DNA of 64,000 nt from Meridianimaribacter flavus (GCF_004366715.1 NZ_SOQZ01000001.1:1-64000); one strand, 5' to 3'. Shown: positions 46,136 to 54,940, counted from the first letter of the stretch. Notes: generated by a model not told the origin, from the sequence alone. Numbers and translations: made by a program.

Positions 46136-47464
46136 ATGAAAAAAAGCTTATTTACTTTAGCTGCATTTGTATTAGCTGGTTTTGCTACATCTGCACAAGA
46201 AGTTGAATTTGAAGAATTTGATCTAGATAACGGATTACACGTTATTTTGCATCAAGATAATACTGCTCCAGTTGTTATCACCTCAGTTATGTACAACGTA
46301 GGTGGAAAAGATGTTGGAGGAACTCCTGATGCACCTCGTACAGGGTTTGCACACTTTTTTGAGCACCTTTTATTTGAAGGGTCTGAAAACATTGAGCGTG
46401 GGGAATTTATGAAAATTATTCCTGCAAATGGTGGTACATTTAATGCTAATACTTCTCAAGACAGAACGTACTACTATGAAATTTTTCCTTCAAATAAATT
46501 GGAGTTAGGGTTATGGTTAGAGTCTGAAAGAATGCTTCATCCAGTTATTGACCAAGTAGGTGTTGATACTCAAAACGAAGTTGTAAAAGAAGAAAAACGC
46601 CAACGTTATGATGCTCCTTATGGTGGAATTTTAGAGGCTATTGGATCAAACTTGTTTAAAGTTCACCCATACAAAGACCCTAATATTGGCTACATGGAAG
46701 ATTTAGACGCTTCTACATTAGAAGAGTTTAATCAGTATTTCAAAGATTATTATGGACCAAATAATGCGGTTTTAGTTGTTGCTGGAGACATTGACATTAA
46801 TAAAACCAAGAAAATGGTTAGCGATTATTTTAGTGAAGTAAAAAGAGGTCCTGAAGTAGTAAGAAACTTCCCCAAAGAAACTCCAATTACTGAGACTATC
46901 AAAGCTCAAGCATTTGACAAAAACATTCAAGTACCAGCAATTATAGCTACTTATAGAACTCCTGGTTTTGGAACAAGAGATGCTTATGTTTTAGACATGA
47001 TTTCTTCTTACTTAAGTGGAGGGAAAAGTTCTGTATTGTACAAAAAGCTAGTTGACGAACAAAAACAAGCTTTAGCTGTACAAGCTGTAAACCTTGGTCA
47101 AATGGATTACAGTGTATTTGCTTTATTTGCTATTCCATTAGGAGAAGTTGATTTAACAACACTTTTAACTGAAATGGATGAGGAAATTGCTGTAATGCAA
47201 ACTGAATTAATCTCTGAGCGTGATTACCAAAAACTTATCAATCAATTTGAAAATCAATTTGTAAACTCTAACTCAAGTATTGCAGGTATTGCAAGCTCAT
47301 TAGCTACATACTACCTACTTTATGGAGATGTAAATTTAATCAATAAAGAAATTGATATTTACAGATCAATTACTAGAGAAGAAATTCGTGATGTGGCAAA
47401 AAAATATCTTAGCCCTAATCAGCGTGTAGAATTGGAATACTTACCTCAAAAAGACGAAAACTAA
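46136..47464 (+). CDS. M16-family zinc peptidase, catalytic subunit
   Basis: 442 residues with a signal peptide (cleaved near residue 20, ATSAQ). The inverted zinc motif is HFFEH (residues 73-77) with a distal Glu in the EEKRQRYDAPYG region, as in pitrilysin/processing-peptidase M16B. Two M16 halves are present. It probably acts as a heterodimer with the next product, which lacks the zinc site. Expected to be periplasmic. Confidence 0.95.
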   Translation: MKKSLFTLAAFVLAGFATSAQEVEFEEFDLDNGLHVILHQDNTAPVVITSVMYNVGGKDVGGTPDAPRTGFAHFFEHLLFEGSENIERGEFMKIIPANGGTFNANTSQDRTYYYEIFPSNKLELGLWLESERMLHPVIDQVGVDTQNEVVKEEKRQRYDAPYGGILEAIGSNLFKVHPYKDPNIGYMEDLDASTLEEFNQYFKDYYGPNNAVLVVAGDIDINKTKKMVSDYFSEVKRGPEVVRNFPKETPITETIKAQAFDKNIQVPAIIATYRTPGFGTRDAYVLDMISSYLSGGKSSVLYKKLVDEQKQALAVQAVNLGQMDYSVFALFAIPLGEVDLTTLLTEMDEEIAVMQTELISERDYQKLINQFENQFVNSNSSIAGIASSLATYYLLYGDVNLINKEIDIYRSITREEIRDVAKKYLSPNQRVELEYLPQKDEN

Positions 47465-47465
47465 G

Positions 47466-49544
47466 ATGAAAACGATATATAATAACATGAAAACAAAACT
47501 ATCTGTATTAATTGTACTGTTTTTTGTGACAGTAAGTGTTACTGCTCAAATAGACCGTTCTAAACCACCTAAAGCAGGACCAGAACCAAAAATTTCGTTG
47601 GAAGTTCCTAGTGAGTTTGAATTAAAAAACGGATTAAAAGTATTGGTTGTTGAAAATCATAAATTACCAAGAGTATCGTATTCATTACGTATTGACAACA
47701 ACCCAATAGCTACTGGTCAAAAAGCAGGTGTAGAAAGCATCTTAGGAAGCATGTTAGGAAATGGTACTACTTCTATTTCTAAAGATGAGTTTAATGAAGA
47801 AATAGACTTTTTAGGTGCTAGTCTTAACTTTGGGTTTAGTGGTGGATTCGCTAGCTCTTTATCAAAATATTCTGATCGTGTTTTAGAATTAATGGCAGAT
47901 GCTGCAATTAATCCTTTATTAACTGAAGAGGAGTTTGAAAAAGAAAAAGTAAAACTAATTGAAAGCCTAAAACAAGAAGAAAAAAGTATTGACGCTATTA
48001 GTAGTCGTGTACGTAACGTATTAGCTTATGGAAAAAATCATGCTTATGGTGAATACATAACAGAAGAAACTATTAACAATATAACTTTTGGAGATGTAGT
48101 TGCTTTTTATGAAAAGTATTTTAATCCTAACAACGCTTATTTAGTTGTTATAGGTGATATTGACTACAGAACTATTAAAAAGCAAATTGAAGCTCACTTT
48201 AATGGATGGGAAAAATCTATTGACGTTTCTAATAAAGTCCTTCCTGCTGCACCTAATGCGCAATACACTCAAATCAATTTTGTGGATTTCCCAACAGCTA
48301 CACAATCAAGCATTACTGTAACTAACAATGTTGATTTAAAAATGAATGATAAAGATTATCATGCAGCTTTAATTGCAAACAACATCTTAGGAGGTGGTGG
48401 AGAAGGTTATCTGTTTAAAAACCTTCGTGAAGAGCATGGATATACTTATGGTGCTTACTCTAGTCTTGGAGCTAGTAGATATGGTTTAGGACGTTTCAAC
48501 GCTTCTGCTAAAGTTAGAAACATGGTAACTGACAGTGCTGTAGTTGAAGCATTAAAAGAAATCAATCGTATTAAAACTGAACCTGTAGACCCACAAACAC
48601 TTAGAGACGCTAAGGCAAAATATGTTGGTAACTTTATTATGGGATTAGAGCAACCACAAACTGTGGCTAACTATGCTTTAAACATTAAGTTAAACAACTT
48701 ACCTAAAGATTTCTATACTACTTATCTTCAAAAAATCAACGATGTAACTGTTGAAGATGTACAAAGAGTATCTAACAAATACTTTAAAACTGAAAATGCT
48801 CGTGTAGTAGTTGTAGGTAAAGGAAGTGATGTTTTAGAAAACCTTGAAAAAACAGGTATTCCAATTAAATATTACGATGCATATGCAAACCCTGTTGAAA
48901 AACCAAACTATGATGTAGCAATGCCTGAAGGTGTAGATGCTAAAAAAGTTATTAATGACTATTTAGAAGCTGTAGGTGGAAAAGCAAAAATTGAATCTAC
49001 TAACTCTATATTAGTCTCTTACGAAGCATCAGCAATGGGAGCAACTATTGTAAGTGAAGAAAAACGTCTTGATGGAAAAGCTTCTCAAAGCATTTCTATG
49101 AATGGTAGCCCTATGATGGCTGTTGTAATGACTCAAGAAAAAGTTACAATGAACAAAAACCCATTACCAGAAAATATGGCTAAAGACATGAGCATTATGG
49201 CTGGTTTATTCCCAGAATTAAATATGCTTAATGCTGATAATGTAAAATTAGCTGGAATTGAGTCTATTGATGGTAAAGATGCTTATAGAGTTGAGGTTTC
49301 AGGAGAAGTAATTTCTCTAGCGTATTTTTATGATGTTGAAACTGGATTAAAAGTAAAAGAGATTCAAACAACTAATATGCAAGGTCAAACTCAAAGCCAA
49401 GAAACCGATTTAAAAGATTACCAGTTAATTGAAGGATTGAAGTTTCCTGGAGTTAGATCTGGAAGTCAAATGGGACAAGTTATTGAGTTTAAACTTAAAG
49501 AAGTTAAAATCAACGAAGGTGTATCTGATGCTGATTTTGACTAA
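47466..49544 (+). CDS. M16-family non-catalytic partner with extra C-terminal domain
   Basis: 692 residues (a second ATG at 47487 starts an equally good signal peptide, MKTKLSVLIVLFFVTVSV). Two M16 halves span ~40-480. The HxxEH position is replaced (GVESILGSMLGNG), so it has no zinc, but the R/Y substrate motif is kept (NLREEHGYTYGAYSS). Residues ~485-692 are an added beta-rich domain (LEAVGGKAKIES...), LolA/DUF4292-like in style. It starts 1 bp after the catalytic subunit gene. Confidence 0.92.
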   Translation: MKTIYNNMKTKLSVLIVLFFVTVSVTAQIDRSKPPKAGPEPKISLEVPSEFELKNGLKVLVVENHKLPRVSYSLRIDNNPIATGQKAGVESILGSMLGNGTTSISKDEFNEEIDFLGASLNFGFSGGFASSLSKYSDRVLELMADAAINPLLTEEEFEKEKVKLIESLKQEEKSIDAISSRVRNVLAYGKNHAYGEYITEETINNITFGDVVAFYEKYFNPNNAYLVVIGDIDYRTIKKQIEAHFNGWEKSIDVSNKVLPAAPNAQYTQINFVDFPTATQSSITVTNNVDLKMNDKDYHAALIANNILGGGGEGYLFKNLREEHGYTYGAYSSLGASRYGLGRFNASAKVRNMVTDSAVVEALKEINRIKTEPVDPQTLRDAKAKYVGNFIMGLEQPQTVANYALNIKLNNLPKDFYTTYLQKINDVTVEDVQRVSNKYFKTENARVVVVGKGSDVLENLEKTGIPIKYYDAYANPVEKPNYDVAMPEGVDAKKVINDYLEAVGGKAKIESTNSILVSYEASAMGATIVSEEKRLDGKASQSISMNGSPMMAVVMTQEKVTMNKNPLPENMAKDMSIMAGLFPELNMLNADNVKLAGIESIDGKDAYRVEVSGEVISLAYFYDVETGLKVKEIQTTNMQGQTQSQETDLKDYQLIEGLKFPGVRSGSQMGQVIEFKLKEVKINEGVSDADFD

Positions 49545-49566
49545 TTAAGTCTTTAAATAATTTTTT

Positions 49567-49599
49567 AAAAACCGAAGTGTATACACTTCGGTTTTTTTT
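49567..49599 (+). terminator. Terminator after the M16 pair
   Basis: A perfectly self-complementary 22-bp core ACCGAAGTGT...ACACTTCGGT with A- and T-runs on both sides. Confidence 0.88.
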
Positions 49600-49661
49600 A
49601 TGCAATACTACTGTAAATCACAAAATTCGTTAATTATTTCACTAAAAACAGCAATATTTAT

Positions 49662-49669
49662 TAGATTTG
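49662..49669 (+). promoter_or_regulatory. Predicted -7 box and leader of the HMA lipoprotein gene
   Basis: TAGATTTG, exact consensus. An AAAGGAGAAAA purine-rich stretch, an unusually strong Shine-Dalgarno for this group, precedes the ATG at 49721. Confidence 0.4.
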
Positions 49670-49720
49670 TTTCAAATTAAAATTCACTAAATACCCTAAA
49701 GGAGAAAAATTTAATTCATT

Positions 49721-50110
49721 ATGAAAACAATAAAAAATATATTAGTTGTCTCTGTTTTAGCACTTTTTATAGTGTCTTGTAAAAACGATGCAAAACCTGA
49801 AGTTAAAACTGTTGATACCAATGTTGAAGAAACTTCAGTAAAGTTGGACCCAAATGCTACTTACGCAAAAGCTGAGTTTGGTATTGAAGGAATGACATGT
49901 GCTATTGGTTGTGCAAAAACCATCGAAAAGAAACTTGCTAAAATGGAAGGTGTAAAATCTGCTACTGTAGATTTTGACAAGCATTTAGCAATGGTTGAAT
50001 ATGACGAAGCTAAAGTTACCACAAGCTCTTTAGAAGAAGCGGTTACTAAAGCTGGTGATATGTATAAAGTTAATAACATGAAAACGGTTGAATCGTTCTC
50101 AAACAAATAA
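49721..50110 (+). CDS. Envelope lipoprotein with heavy-metal-associated (HMA) domain
   Basis: 129 residues. The lipobox FIVSC (Cys ~20) is followed by a short acidic spacer and an HMA fold (~45-118) with GMTCAIGCAKTIEKKL: the Cys pair is C-x3-C rather than the usual C-x2-C, giving an altered metal site. HMA domains bind Cu+ or Zn2+ and usually occur in P-type ATPases or cytosolic chaperones; here the domain is tethered outside the inner membrane. No ATPase or CopZ gene is nearby. Confidence 0.9.
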   Translation: MKTIKNILVVSVLALFIVSCKNDAKPEVKTVDTNVEETSVKLDPNATYAKAEFGIEGMTCAIGCAKTIEKKLAKMEGVKSATVDFDKHLAMVEYDEAKVTTSSLEEAVTKAGDMYKVNNMKTVESFSNK

Positions 50111-50140
50111 AAAGGTTAGTTACTAACTACAATTAAATAA

Positions 50141-50170
50141 AAAAGCCACTCAAAAATGAGTGGCTTTTTT
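50141..50170. terminator. Terminator between the HMA and YCII genes
   Basis: GCCACTCA / TGAGTGGC, 8-bp stem with a 4-nt loop and A/T runs on both sides, serving convergent genes. Confidence 0.9.
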
Positions 50171-50172
50171 TA

Positions 50173-50712
50173 TTATCGTAAAGGAAACCCTTTTGCTGCC
50201 CACCAAGGATGGATTTCAATTTCCAGTCGTCCTGCTTGTACCATTGGATCAGCATTTGCTAAACTGTCGGCCATTTTTTGTGTTGGCACATTATATATGG
50301 TAATACCTCTTATATCTCCATCGTCACCAAAAGGTCCTGAAATATCAGCATAACCTAAATCGTACATTTTTTGTAAATGTGCTAAATGCTCTTCCTGTAA
50401 AATTGCAGCTTCCTCTTCATTTTGATTTCGTATTGTACCTCGCTTTAAAAAAGCAATAAAATACTGTTGCATGATTATAGTGTCTTGCGTCTTTTCATCA
50501 ACATAATCAAAGGTCTTAAACCCTTTTGCAGTAAGTTCATTTTTTAACTCACTAATAGACTTTTCAGGTGTTACCTCTTCCTCTACTTCAATTAGGGTTG
50601 AGTCCTCAACAGCTTCAAAAGGTTCTTCTATCTCAGTAGTGGTTTGTTTAGGCTCTTCTTTGCATGCAACATATAATAATGCTACAACGCACAATGGTAT
50701 TAGTCTTTTCAT
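50173..50712 (-). CDS. YCII-domain lipoprotein
   Basis: 179 residues. The lipobox LLYVAC (Cys17) is followed by an acidic, low-complexity region (~20-60) and a YCII/ferredoxin-like domain (QYFIAFLKRGT...HLAHLQKMYDLGYADISGPFGDDGDIRG...). YciI-type domains are small dimeric enzymes or regulators with a conserved His/Asp; a lipid-anchored form is less common. Its 5' end overlaps the CYTH gene by 4 bp, so the two are one operon. Confidence 0.88.
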   Translation of the reverse strand: MKRLIPLCVVALLYVACKEEPKQTTTEIEEPFEAVEDSTLIEVEEEVTPEKSISELKNELTAKGFKTFDYVDEKTQDTIIMQQYFIAFLKRGTIRNQNEEEAAILQEEHLAHLQKMYDLGYADISGPFGDDGDIRGITIYNVPTQKMADSLANADPMVQAGRLEIEIHPWWAAKGFPLR

Positions 50713-51182
50713 AACTTCCAGGTGTTGTATGGTTTTTTGCTTATTTGTGAATTATAATATTTAATGTCTCCTGTTACTTCTTCTCCTAACCAATCGGGTT
50801 TTTCAAAATGTTCATCTTTGGAGCTTAGTTCAACTTCGGCAATAATTAAGCCTTCATTATCTCCAAAAAATTCATCAACTTCAAAGATATGTTGTGCAAC
50901 TTTAATCTCATAACGCATTTTGTCAATCACTCCTTTTTCGCAGAGTTTTAAAAGCGCTTCAGCATCTGTTTTATCGATGTCTTTTTCCCATTCAAAACGC
51001 GATAATCCATCACTTGTAGATGGTCCTTTTACAGTCAATACACCTTTATCACCTTTGAGTCTTACTCTAACTGTTCGTGCTTTGTCAGTATTTAAAAACC
51101 CTTGTACTATATGCATTTTTGAATACGCTTGGTTTTTAAACGCATGAGAAGTTACTAAAAATTTACGTTCTATTTCAATCAT
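50709..51182 (-). CDS. CYTH-domain enzyme (triphosphate tunnel metalloenzyme)
   Basis: 157 residues with the signature MIEIERKFLV and the alternating EVEL, DEFFGDN, RVRLKGDKG patterns of CYTH proteins. These bind triphosphates in a beta-barrel tunnel with Mg2+; family members hydrolyse tripolyphosphate or thiamine triphosphate or make cAMP. Substrate unknown here. Co-transcribed with the YCII lipoprotein gene. Confidence 0.93.
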   Translation of the reverse strand: MIEIERKFLVTSHAFKNQAYSKMHIVQGFLNTDKARTVRVRLKGDKGVLTVKGPSTSDGLSRFEWEKDIDKTDAEALLKLCEKGVIDKMRYEIKVAQHIFEVDEFFGDNEGLIIAEVELSSKDEHFEKPDWLGEEVTGDIKYYNSQISKKPYNTWKL

Positions 51183-51237
51183 AGTTTTGACTAAATGAGC
51201 AGGATATCAATTCACGCTTTAAAATACAAATTTTGAG

Positions 51238-51257
51238 ATTCCTGCCTTCGCAGGAAT
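51238..51257. repeat. Short inverted repeat ATTCCTGC-CTTC-GCAGGAAT
   Basis: Perfect 8-bp arms around a 4-nt loop in the 90-bp gap between the CYTH gene and dinB. It resembles a short dispersed hairpin repeat of flavobacterial genomes. Confidence 0.5.
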
Positions 51258-51260
51258 TAG

Positions 51261-51268
51261 TAAATTTA
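51261..51268 (+). promoter_or_regulatory. Possible -7 box of dinB
   Basis: TAAATTTA matches TAnnTTTG at 7 of 8 positions and lies 4 nt before the dinB ATG. The transcript would be almost leaderless. Confidence 0.35.
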
Positions 51269-51272
51269 CACT

Positions 51273-52382
51273 ATGCAAAACGATTTACCAATACGAAAGA
51301 TTATTCATGTAGATATGGATGCTTTTTATGCATCTGTAGAGCAAATGGACAATCCTGAATTAAAAGGTAAACCCATTGCTGTTGGTGGTAGTAGTAAACG
51401 TGGTGTTGTAAGTGCTGCAAGCTACGAAGCCAGAACATTTGGTGTAAGAAGTGCTATGAGTGGTGTTAAAGCAAGACGTCTTTGTCCTGAGCTTATTTTT
51501 GTGCGTCCGCGTTTTGATCGCTACCATGAAATTTCTAAAAAAATCAGGAAAATTTTTCATGATTATACCGATTTGGTAGAACCGTTATCGCTTGATGAAG
51601 CTTATCTTGATGTTACCCAAAACAAAAAAGGACACCCAAGCGCAACACTTATTGCTAAAGATATAAGGCAACGTATTTTTAATGAAGTTGGCTTAACTGC
51701 TTCTGCAGGAATTTCTATCAATAAATTTATTGCAAAAGTAGCTAGCGATTACAATAAACCTAACGGACAAAAAACCGTGAATCCTGAAGAAGTGCTTGAG
51801 TTTTTAGAAGCTCTAGACATTAGAAAATTTTATGGTGTTGGTAAAGTTACTGCCGAAAAAATGTACCAAAAAGGCATTTTTACAGGAAAAGATTTAAAAG
51901 CAAAATCGCTGGAATATCTAGATGCACATTTTGGCAAATCTGGGCGTTACTATTACTATGTGGTTAGAGGCATTCATAACAGCGAAGTAAAGCCAAATAG
52001 AACCAGAAAATCTTTAGCTGCTGAACGCACCTTTAGTGAAAACCTGTCTTCTGAAGTGTTTATGCTTGAAAAACTAGACCATATTGCTGAAGAAGTAGCA
52101 CGACGTTTAAACAAAAGCTCAGTTGCTGGAAAAACTGTAACCTTAAAAATAAAATACAGCGATTTTACACTACAAACACGTAGTAAAACCTTACCTTATT
52201 TTATTAGTGATAAGAGTATTATTTTAGAGACTGCTAAAGATTTATTATACCAAGACAAGTTAAGCAATTCGGTACGTTTATTGGGTATTTCATTATCTAA
52301 TTTAAACACTGAAACTTCTAAAAAAAGCACTGTAAAAACACCCGAAAAAGCAGTGAGTGTACAATTGCAGTTTGAGTTTTAA
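51273..52382 (+). CDS. dinB: DNA polymerase IV
   Basis: 369 residues, a Y-family polymerase with HVDMDAFYASVEQ and SLDEAYLDVT catalytic carboxylates, the thumb HhH (FYGVGKVTAEKM) and the little-finger domain. The C-terminal TVKTPEKAVSVQLQFEF ends in a QLxF-like beta-clamp-binding motif. It carries out error-prone translesion synthesis. The final 20 codons and the 3' flank are repeated twice more downstream (53564 and 54809). No LexA-like operator was recognised. Confidence 0.96.
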   Translation: MQNDLPIRKIIHVDMDAFYASVEQMDNPELKGKPIAVGGSSKRGVVSAASYEARTFGVRSAMSGVKARRLCPELIFVRPRFDRYHEISKKIRKIFHDYTDLVEPLSLDEAYLDVTQNKKGHPSATLIAKDIRQRIFNEVGLTASAGISINKFIAKVASDYNKPNGQKTVNPEEVLEFLEALDIRKFYGVGKVTAEKMYQKGIFTGKDLKAKSLEYLDAHFGKSGRYYYYVVRGIHNSEVKPNRTRKSLAAERTFSENLSSEVFMLEKLDHIAEEVARRLNKSSVAGKTVTLKIKYSDFTLQTRSKTLPYFISDKSIILETAKDLLYQDKLSNSVRLLGISLSNLNTETSKKSTVKTPEKAVSVQLQFEF

Positions 52383-52450
52383 GGTATTTGAATTTATCAA
52401 AAAAATATCGACCTTAGTTTAACTGTGATATTGATGATTAAAACTATCCA
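52321..52450 (+). repeat. dinB 3'-tail repeat, copy 1 (resident)
   Basis: The last ~20 codons of dinB plus ~70 bp after its stop. Homologous sequence recurs at 53564 and 54809. It begins with AAAAAAGCACTG, very close to the AAAAAAGCCACTG that opens the other two copies and forms the left arm of the pyk-side terminator. Confidence 0.85.
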
Positions 52451-52520
52451 TATCTTTATCATTTACTCAGTCAAAAGACATACTCGCTCATTTTAGTTTT
52501 TAGTAAACGTAATTCAACAT

Positions 52521-52528
52521 TAAATTTG
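52521..52528 (+). promoter_or_regulatory. Predicted -7 box of cassette gene 1
   Basis: TAAATTTG, exact consensus, 20 nt before the ATG at 52549 and outside the repeated tail, so the cassette carries its own promoter. Confidence 0.4.
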
Positions 52529-52548
52529 AAAATCAAAATGTAAAATTC

Positions 52549-53487
52549 ATGAAAAACATTTTAGTCCTAATTTTCCTGCTTTTCAGTTCAATTACTTTTG
52601 GGCAAAAAGTTATAATCAAGGGAGTTGCAATTGATACTACTAAAAACAGGAATAGAGTTAGAATTTCAGTTAACGATACACTTTCAAAATATTTTTCAGC
52701 AGATTTACCAAAATACAATAGACATTCAGAAATTACTAAAAACAAAGATTTATTTGTGACAGCAGATGAAAATGGAAATTTTAAAATAAAGGTAAAATTG
52801 ACTGACTCATTATTTTTCAAATCTCCGCAACACATAACTGAATCATATCTTGTTTCAGATTTGGCTAAAAGAGATAGTATAAGAATTGAATTAAAACCAA
52901 AAGTTTGCACTGAATATATTCCTTGCAAAGAAAAACCTAAAATGCTTTATGCGTTTATTGGAAAAAAAATAAATGTAGAACCTGCTGATGACGTTTATTA
53001 TTGCAATATAATCTCAATGGATTCAAAGTATGATGCTAAATATAAAATCCTTGAAAATTTGCATGGTGATTATCCTAAAGATACAATAAGTTTTATTTCG
53101 TATGACCATTTTTCTATAAAAAAATATAGCGATTTTGAAAATGTATTAATATATGTTGCTGATTATTGTGGTGAGTTAATTCATGTCAAATATCAATATC
53201 ACAATTTATATAAAACTATTGACGGAAAATGGGCTTCGCCATATAATCCTTATATCTATAGAAAAATTGATTCAACATTTCACATAAAGCCAAGAAAAAT
53301 TGAATTTGAAAAACCAATGGAATTTGAGTTTAAAGAAGAGAATTTGGAATTAATAAAAGAAAAATACCCTGAACCTTATTATGAGATTAAAAATGGAAAG
53401 GTTAAGGTTTTATATGGTAATTATCCGAATGAACTTTTTGAATTAAAAAAACTCACAGTTCTGAAAGAATTAGGTTTTTTTAAATAA
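52549..53487 (+). CDS. Cassette gene 1: secreted protein of unknown function
   Basis: 312 residues. A signal peptide (MKNILVLIFLLFSSITFGQ) precedes a carboxypeptidase-regulatory-like beta-sandwich (~20-120: KVIIKGVAIDTT...DENGNFKIKVKLTDSLFF) and a Tyr/Lys-rich remainder with four scattered Cys. Codon choice is more AT-rich than that of dinB. It is the first of three unrelated single-gene units between dinB and pyk. I do not recognise its family. Confidence 0.75.
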   Translation: MKNILVLIFLLFSSITFGQKVIIKGVAIDTTKNRNRVRISVNDTLSKYFSADLPKYNRHSEITKNKDLFVTADENGNFKIKVKLTDSLFFKSPQHITESYLVSDLAKRDSIRIELKPKVCTEYIPCKEKPKMLYAFIGKKINVEPADDVYYCNIISMDSKYDAKYKILENLHGDYPKDTISFISYDHFSIKKYSDFENVLIYVADYCGELIHVKYQYHNLYKTIDGKWASPYNPYIYRKIDSTFHIKPRKIEFEKPMEFEFKEENLELIKEKYPEPYYEIKNGKVKVLYGNYPNELFELKKLTVLKELGFFK

Positions 53488-53537
53488 AAACTACTGGTAA
53501 CAACGTGTATAATCTATTACTCGCTTATTGCTAAACC

Positions 53538-53552
53538 AATAACAAGCTACTA
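53538..53552 (+). repeat. Cassette right-end motif, unit 1
   Basis: AATAACAAGCTACTA is identical to 56057-56071 at the end of unit 3 and similar to 54784-54797 at the end of unit 2. It lies 12-15 bp before the next AAAAAAGCCACTG. Confidence 0.6.
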
Positions 53553-53563
53553 TCTCCTAAAAT

Positions 53564-53668
53564 AAAAAAGCCACTGTAAAAACACCTGAAAAAGCAGTAA
53601 GTGTACAATTGCAGTTTGAGTTTTAAAGTGTTGACTTTATCAAAAAAATAGTCGTACTTCGTTTAACT
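53564..53668 (+). repeat. dinB 3'-tail repeat, copy 2
   Basis: It encodes in frame the same tail as dinB (TVKTPEKAVSVQLQFEF and stop) with two synonymous changes, followed by flank homologous to copies 1 and 3 up to GTTTAACT. It has no upstream dinB sequence, so it is only a tail. Confidence 0.85.
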
Positions 53669-53781
53669 TAAGCTAAAAACTAGTCTTTAAGAAAGTTATT
53701 AGTTGTAATTTTTTTAAAAACTTAACGCAACCATTTAATAATATTTACATCTATATCATGAGAACCACAAATAACTAAATT

Positions 53782-54618
53782 ATGAGAAAAACATTATTTC
53801 TATTACTGCTTAATTCATTTCTCTCTTGTTCTAATGACAATTCATTAGAAAATAATGAAAATATTTTTGTTGGTGATGTCAATTTATTGACTCAAGAGGA
53901 GGTAGAGTCTTTTGGTTCAAATAATTATACTGAAATTACAGGCGACTTAAATATTGGTGACCCAGATTTTATAACTGATATAAATAACTTAGGATTTTTA
54001 TCCTCATTAGAAGAAGTTGGTAATTTATCTATTTCTGTTGATGATTTAGTTAACCTTAATGGACTAAATAATTTAACAGTTATAAATGGTGATTTTTATA
54101 TTCGTTCTATTAATACTATGGAAAATTTTAGTGGTCTTGATAATTTAACTGAAATTAATGGTGATTTTAAAATTGTGCGTTCTTTATTTCAAAATCTTAT
54201 GGGTTTAGATAATCTGAATACTATTAATGGAAATTTAGAGATTTCTTCGGGTTATGCATTAACTTCTCTTTCAGGTCTTTTATTATCAACAATTGGAGGT
54301 GATTTAATGATAGAAAACTGTGATTTTCTGACTAATTTATCAGGTGCAGAAACCTTGACAGCTATAAATGGAAATTTATATATTCAGAATAATGATAATT
54401 TAACTTCATTAATTGGGTTAGAAAACTTATTAGTAACAGATGATATTATAATTGGAGGTGAAACACAGTTTGGTTGGGATGCACCAAATGAATTATTGTC
54501 TGATTTCTGTGATCTAACAAATCTCTTCAATAATGGCATCTATGGAGAATTAGTAATTACAAATAATCTATATAATCCTTCTTTGGATGATATTCTAAAT
54601 AATAACTGCAGCCTATAA
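53782..54618 (+). CDS. Cassette gene 2: leucine-rich L-domain-like lipoprotein
   Basis: 278 residues. The lipobox SFLSC (Cys ~16) is followed by about eight ~22-residue repeats of the type xGLxNLTxINGxxxI (e.g. GLDNLTEINGDFKI, NLTSLIGLENL), as in receptor L-domain or BspA-like leucine-rich proteins. It is probably a surface-exposed ligand- or adhesion-type protein. It is not related in sequence to cassette genes 1 or 3. Confidence 0.82.
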   Translation: MRKTLFLLLLNSFLSCSNDNSLENNENIFVGDVNLLTQEEVESFGSNNYTEITGDLNIGDPDFITDINNLGFLSSLEEVGNLSISVDDLVNLNGLNNLTVINGDFYIRSINTMENFSGLDNLTEINGDFKIVRSLFQNLMGLDNLNTINGNLEISSGYALTSLSGLLLSTIGGDLMIENCDFLTNLSGAETLTAINGNLYIQNNDNLTSLIGLENLLVTDDIIIGGETQFGWDAPNELLSDFCDLTNLFNNGIYGELVITNNLYNPSLDDILNNNCSL

Positions 54619-54808
54619 ACTATAGCTAACAATTACTGCAATTTATTGTGATCAAAATTCCTGTCGGAATTTCAACGCAATTTTACTGCCTTTCGGCTAT
54701 TATGGAAAAGGTCTTGAGAATTTTTTCGCAACTTTTTTCATATACAAATATGTTAAACGAAAACCACTTTCTAGCACTCGTCTATGACAAGTTGCTATGT
54801 TCCTAAAT
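54619..54808 (+). other. Non-coding end of cassette 2
   Basis: 190 bp without a plausible gene. It holds a 7-bp hairpin AAATTCC-TGTC-GGAATTT (54655-54672), an inverted ATAGC...GCTAT pair bracketing the segment (near 54620 and 54794), and an ATGACAAGTTGCTA version of the right-end motif of cassettes 1 and 3. Confidence 0.6.
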
Positions 54809-54940
54809 AAAAAAGCCACTGTAAAAACACCCGAAAAAGTAGTGAGTGTACAACTACAGTTTGAGTTTTAAGGTATTTGAATTTATCAAAAAAATAGTCG
54901 TACTTCGTTTAATTGTGATATGGATAATTAAAACTGTCCT
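54809..54940 (+). repeat. dinB 3'-tail repeat, copy 3
   Basis: It encodes TVKTPEKVVSVQLQFEF and stop in frame: one conservative change (A to V) and one Leu codon changed at two positions (TTG to CTA). The flank matches copy 1 further than copy 2 does, through the AAAACTgTCC block. Confidence 0.85.
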
